DNA from: an uncultured Clostridia bacterium
GTDB taxonomy: Bacteria > Bacillota > Clostridia > Oscillospirales > Acutalibacteraceae
Reading direction: 5' to 3'
Assembly: GCA_947165615.1 (NCBI GenBank)
Contig: CAMVBD010000079.1
Location: forward strand, 1-6,788
DNA: 6,788 bases
A program made the translations under genes and the position numbers. This document shows, one piece after another, positions 5,268-6,788 of this stretch (positions within the stretch are counted from its first letter, which is position 1; each line of letters starts with the position of its first letter). The notes under the pieces are model-generated. The model did no database searches. It saw nothing but the letters and a program-made list of their open reading frames with translations, and was not told the origin of the DNA.

Positions 5268-5298
5268 AAAAAGGAAGACCGCGGGTCTTCCTTTTTTT
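5268..5298. terminator. Strong, probably bidirectional intrinsic terminator
   Basis: A perfect stem pairs AAAAAGGAAGACC (5268-5280) with GGTCTTCCTTTTT (5284-5296) around a GCG loop; the T-run extends to 5298. On the + strand it closes the glcK-murB-whiA-editing run. On the - strand the A-rich left flank (5259-5265 and 5268-5272) becomes a T-run interrupted by CG, so it can also stop transcription of the converging ABC operon that ends at 5361. Confidence 0.92.
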
Positions 5299-5330
5299 AT
5301 GCACAAAACAGAATTTGGAAGGGGTGCGTG

Positions 5331-5359
5331 CCCGCGGCCTCTTTTTTTCGATCCGCGGG
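5331..5359. repeat. Inverted repeat after the ABC ATPase gene
   Basis: CCCGCGG (5331-5337) and CCGCGGG (5353-5359) form a 7-bp stem with a 15-base loop containing a T-run, immediately beyond the stop codon of the - strand ATPase gene. It has no following T-run in the - direction, so it is more likely an accessory 3'-end structure than a terminator, or it is chance. The rest of the space between 5299 and 5360 shows nothing recognisable. Confidence 0.35.
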
Positions 5360-5360
5360 T

Positions 5361-6041
5361 TTATTCTTCCGTTTCCAGCACCCCGTCTGTGATCCGGATC
5401 ACGCGGTCGGCGGCGTCCGCCAAAGACGCGTCGTGTGTGACCATGACCACCGCGGCGTTGCGGTCCCCGGATAGAGAAGACAGGAGAGACGCGACCCGTC
5501 GGGCGTTTTCGGCGTCAAGGTTTCCGGTCGGCTCATCCGCCAGAATGAGCGCAGGATCGGTCACAAGGGCGCGGGCGATGGCGACGCGCTGCTGCTCGCC
5601 GCCGGACATCTCGTGCGGGAATTTATCCCGGCAGCGGGCAAGGCCCAATTTCTCGAACAGGGCGGCGACCCTTTCGGGATCTTCCCGCCTGCCGTCAAGG
5701 TGCAGCGGAAAAACCGCGTTCTCCCACGCCGTGTACTCCGGGAACAGGTCGTAATCCTGATGGATAAAGCCGATCCTGCGGCGACGAAAGCGCGAAAGCG
5801 CCGCGTCGTCCATTTTTCCGACGTCGCACCCCTCGATAAAAAGGGAACCGGAATCCGAGGGGTCCAGCGTCCCGAGAATACGCAGGAGCGTGGACTTGCC
5901 GGACCCGCTTTTTCCGACGACGGCGGTAAAGGTCCCTTTTGTCAGAGTCAGAAAGCAGGGCTTGAGCGCGTGCACAGGAACAGGGCCGGGGTAGGTGCGG
6001 GAAATGTTTTCCGCTTTCAGGATCACAAGGTCGTCAAGCAT
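5361..6041 (-). CDS. ABC transporter ATPase, MacB/LolD-type
   Basis: Nucleotide-binding subunit of an ABC system that works with an FtsX-type permease. Such pairs export peptides, lipids or antimicrobials, or act in envelope remodelling, by mechanotransmission. The 226 residues are typical. Motifs in order: Walker A GKSGSGKST (43-51), Q-loop HQDYDLFPEYTAWENAVFPL (94-113), signature MSGGEQQRVAIARAL (145-159), Walker B LILADEPTGNLD (165-176), and H-loop VTHD (201-204). All catalytic elements look intact, and the Q-loop and PTGNLD text are characteristic of the MacB/LolD branch. AGAGGTG (plus-strand bases 6048-6054), inside the end of the permease gene, lies 6 bases before the ATG. The gene starts 3 bases after the permease stop, so the two are co-transcribed. 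The substrate cannot be deduced, and no sensor kinase or peptide gene is visible beside it. Confidence 0.95.
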   Translation of the reverse strand: MLDDLVILKAENISRTYPGPVPVHALKPCFLTLTKGTFTAVVGKSGSGKSTLLRILGTLDPSDSGSLFIEGCDVGKMDDAALSRFRRRRIGFIHQDYDLFPEYTAWENAVFPLHLDGRREDPERVAALFEKLGLARCRDKFPHEMSGGEQQRVAIARALVTDPALILADEPTGNLDAENARRVASLLSSLSGDRNAAVVMVTHDASLADAADRVIRITDGVLETEE

Positions 6042-6044
6042 CGT

Positions 6045-6788
6045 TTACACCTCTTTCTTTGTTTTTTCTTCCGGACGTCTCCAGAGCGCGCCGCCGGCGC
6101 GGCAAAGGAAGACCATGAGCGCATACAGGATCGCCGCGGCGGCGACGATGGCATACGAGGACCAAACGGGCTCCTTGCCGCCGGTGACAAGCATGGAAAT
6201 GACGGCGATCGGCAAACCGAGCATTGCAAAAAGACTCTCCTTCCCTTCCCGTATCAGGACGGCGCGGCGATAGCAGCGGGATTCCAGCCCCAGGCGGGAC
6301 AGCCGTTTTGCGGCGTCAGCGTTTCTGCGGCGCTCCTCGTTTGCGGCGGCGTTCATCACAAGAAGCCCCAGACTCACGAGGATGAGCGCGAAAGATCCGT
6401 AGGAAAAGACGGCGCGCAACAGCCCCCGGCGCGCTTTTTTTACAAGTTCGGCGCGGTTTTCGTACCGCGCGCCTGCCCCGGCCAGGAGCGAGGCGACCGT
6501 TTCGGCGGCGCCCATGAGATCGGCTTTCGGGTCCAGACGCAGCCCCACCGTGTTATAGCCGAAGGGCACGCCGTCCGATTCTGAAAGCGTACGGACAAAT
6601 GCCGGGGACACAAGCAAAGTCGCGAGACCCGTGCCCGCCCGGTCCGTATTCCGACAAACGCCTGCGAGCGTGAGCGTCAGAGGCCCCGCCGCCGTTTCCA
6701 CCGTCACAAGGTCGCCGGGCGACAGTCCCAGATCCGGAAGCGGCACGGTCTCGTTTTGGGCAAGTCCCATAGACGGATCGAGCAGAAG
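6045..6788 (-). CDS. FtsX-like ABC permease, 5' end beyond the window
   Basis: C-terminal 247 residues of a membrane permease of the FtsX/MacB family, partner of the ATPase encoded just downstream. The frame is open to the window edge; the first Met in the fragment (plus-strand 6768-6770) is internal. Fragment numbering: residues 1-120 form the end of an extracellular domain (PGDLVTVETAAGPLTLTLAGV, then ATLLVSPAFVRTL). Hydrophobic segments suggest three membrane spans at about 123-147, 185-202 and 210-230, which is the normal C-terminal half of the four-helix FtsX fold. The loop NEERRRNADAAKRLSRLGLESRCYRRAVLIREGKES (150-185) is the cytoplasmic segment typical of the family, with an Arg/Gly stretch and a conserved Glu before the next helix. 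The C-terminal tail is highly charged (EEKTKKEV). The N-terminal helix and most of the extracellular domain, which would inform on substrate, are not visible. Confidence 0.9.
   Translation of the reverse strand, partial: LLLDPSMGLAQNETVPLPDLGLSPGDLVTVETAAGPLTLTLAGVCRNTDRAGTGLATLLVSPAFVRTLSESDGVPFGYNTVGLRLDPKADLMGAAETVASLLAGAGARYENRAELVKKARRGLLRAVFSYGSFALILVSLGLLVMNAAANEERRRNADAAKRLSRLGLESRCYRRAVLIREGKESLFAMLGLPIAVISMLVTGGKEPVWSSYAIVAAAAILYALMVFLCRAGGALWRRPEEKTKKEV

Noticed and set aside
4846..6584. Long + strand frames (4846-5754 and 5613-6584) over the editing gene and ABC operon
   Set aside because: They are Arg/Gly-rich translations in the wrong frame or strand of genes with intact motifs, and the first runs through the terminator.
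1..6788. tRNA, rRNA or riboswitch
   Set aside because: No cloverleaf, rRNA-like segment or recognised riboswitch core was seen in any spacer; the leaders are too short, apart from the repeat-filled ones.

Overview
The window looks like a chromosomal segment of a GC-rich, spore-forming Clostridia-type Firmicute, perhaps an Oscillospirales- or Christensenellales-like gut lineage. The evidence is a sporulation-type sigma factor, an HPr kinase/phosphorylase, a ROK glucokinase, MurB and WhiA in a tight row, a free-standing ProX-type tRNA editing protein, strong Shine-Dalgarno sites and a sigma-A-type promoter. The taxonomic placement is inferred from gene content and cannot be taken to genus. The coding genes are individually ordinary; the unusual material is in the intergenic spaces.

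Layout. (1) 1-516, +: the 3' part of a SigF-like sigma factor, cut by the window start. (2) 517-852: a 336-base spacer holding two GC-rich hairpin units (521-628), one copy of an AT-rich interspersed palindromic element (629-749), then a good promoter (796-824) and ribosome binding site for the next gene. (3) 853-1821, +: hprK. (4) 1822-1977: a second copy of the palindromic element in inverted orientation, then a ribosome binding site. (5) 1978-5260, +: a compact run glcK (ROK glucokinase) - murB - whiA - proX-like editing protein, with ATGA overlaps at two junctions and a 3-base gap at the third. (6) 5268-5298: a strong terminator hairpin between converging gene sets, probably working in both directions. 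(7) 5361-6788, -: an ABC exporter operon of the MacB/FtsX type, permease (5' end beyond the window) followed by its ATPase.

How the genes fit together. HprK and glucokinase link glycolytic state to catabolite control: glucokinase makes glucose-6-phosphate, and HprK reads ATP/fructose-1,6-bisphosphate and phosphorylates HPr on Ser46. MurB (peptidoglycan precursor synthesis) and WhiA (DNA-binding cell-division/wall regulator) tie the same transcription unit to envelope growth. The rapZ and yvcK genes that commonly sit beside whiA in Firmicutes are missing here. The editing protein probably clears mischarged tRNA-Pro.

The most interesting signal is non-coding. The two copies of the 629/1825 element have arms made of degenerate 7-bp repeats in opposite orientation around two small hairpins, with a 24-bp identical core. 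One hairpin stem shows compensatory change between the copies. All six small hairpins in the two spacers have a C(GNA)G triloop on one strand, the loop class known to give unusually stable single-stranded DNA mini-hairpins. This suggests a REP/MITE-like family selected for single-strand folding. No new protein-coding system is evident.
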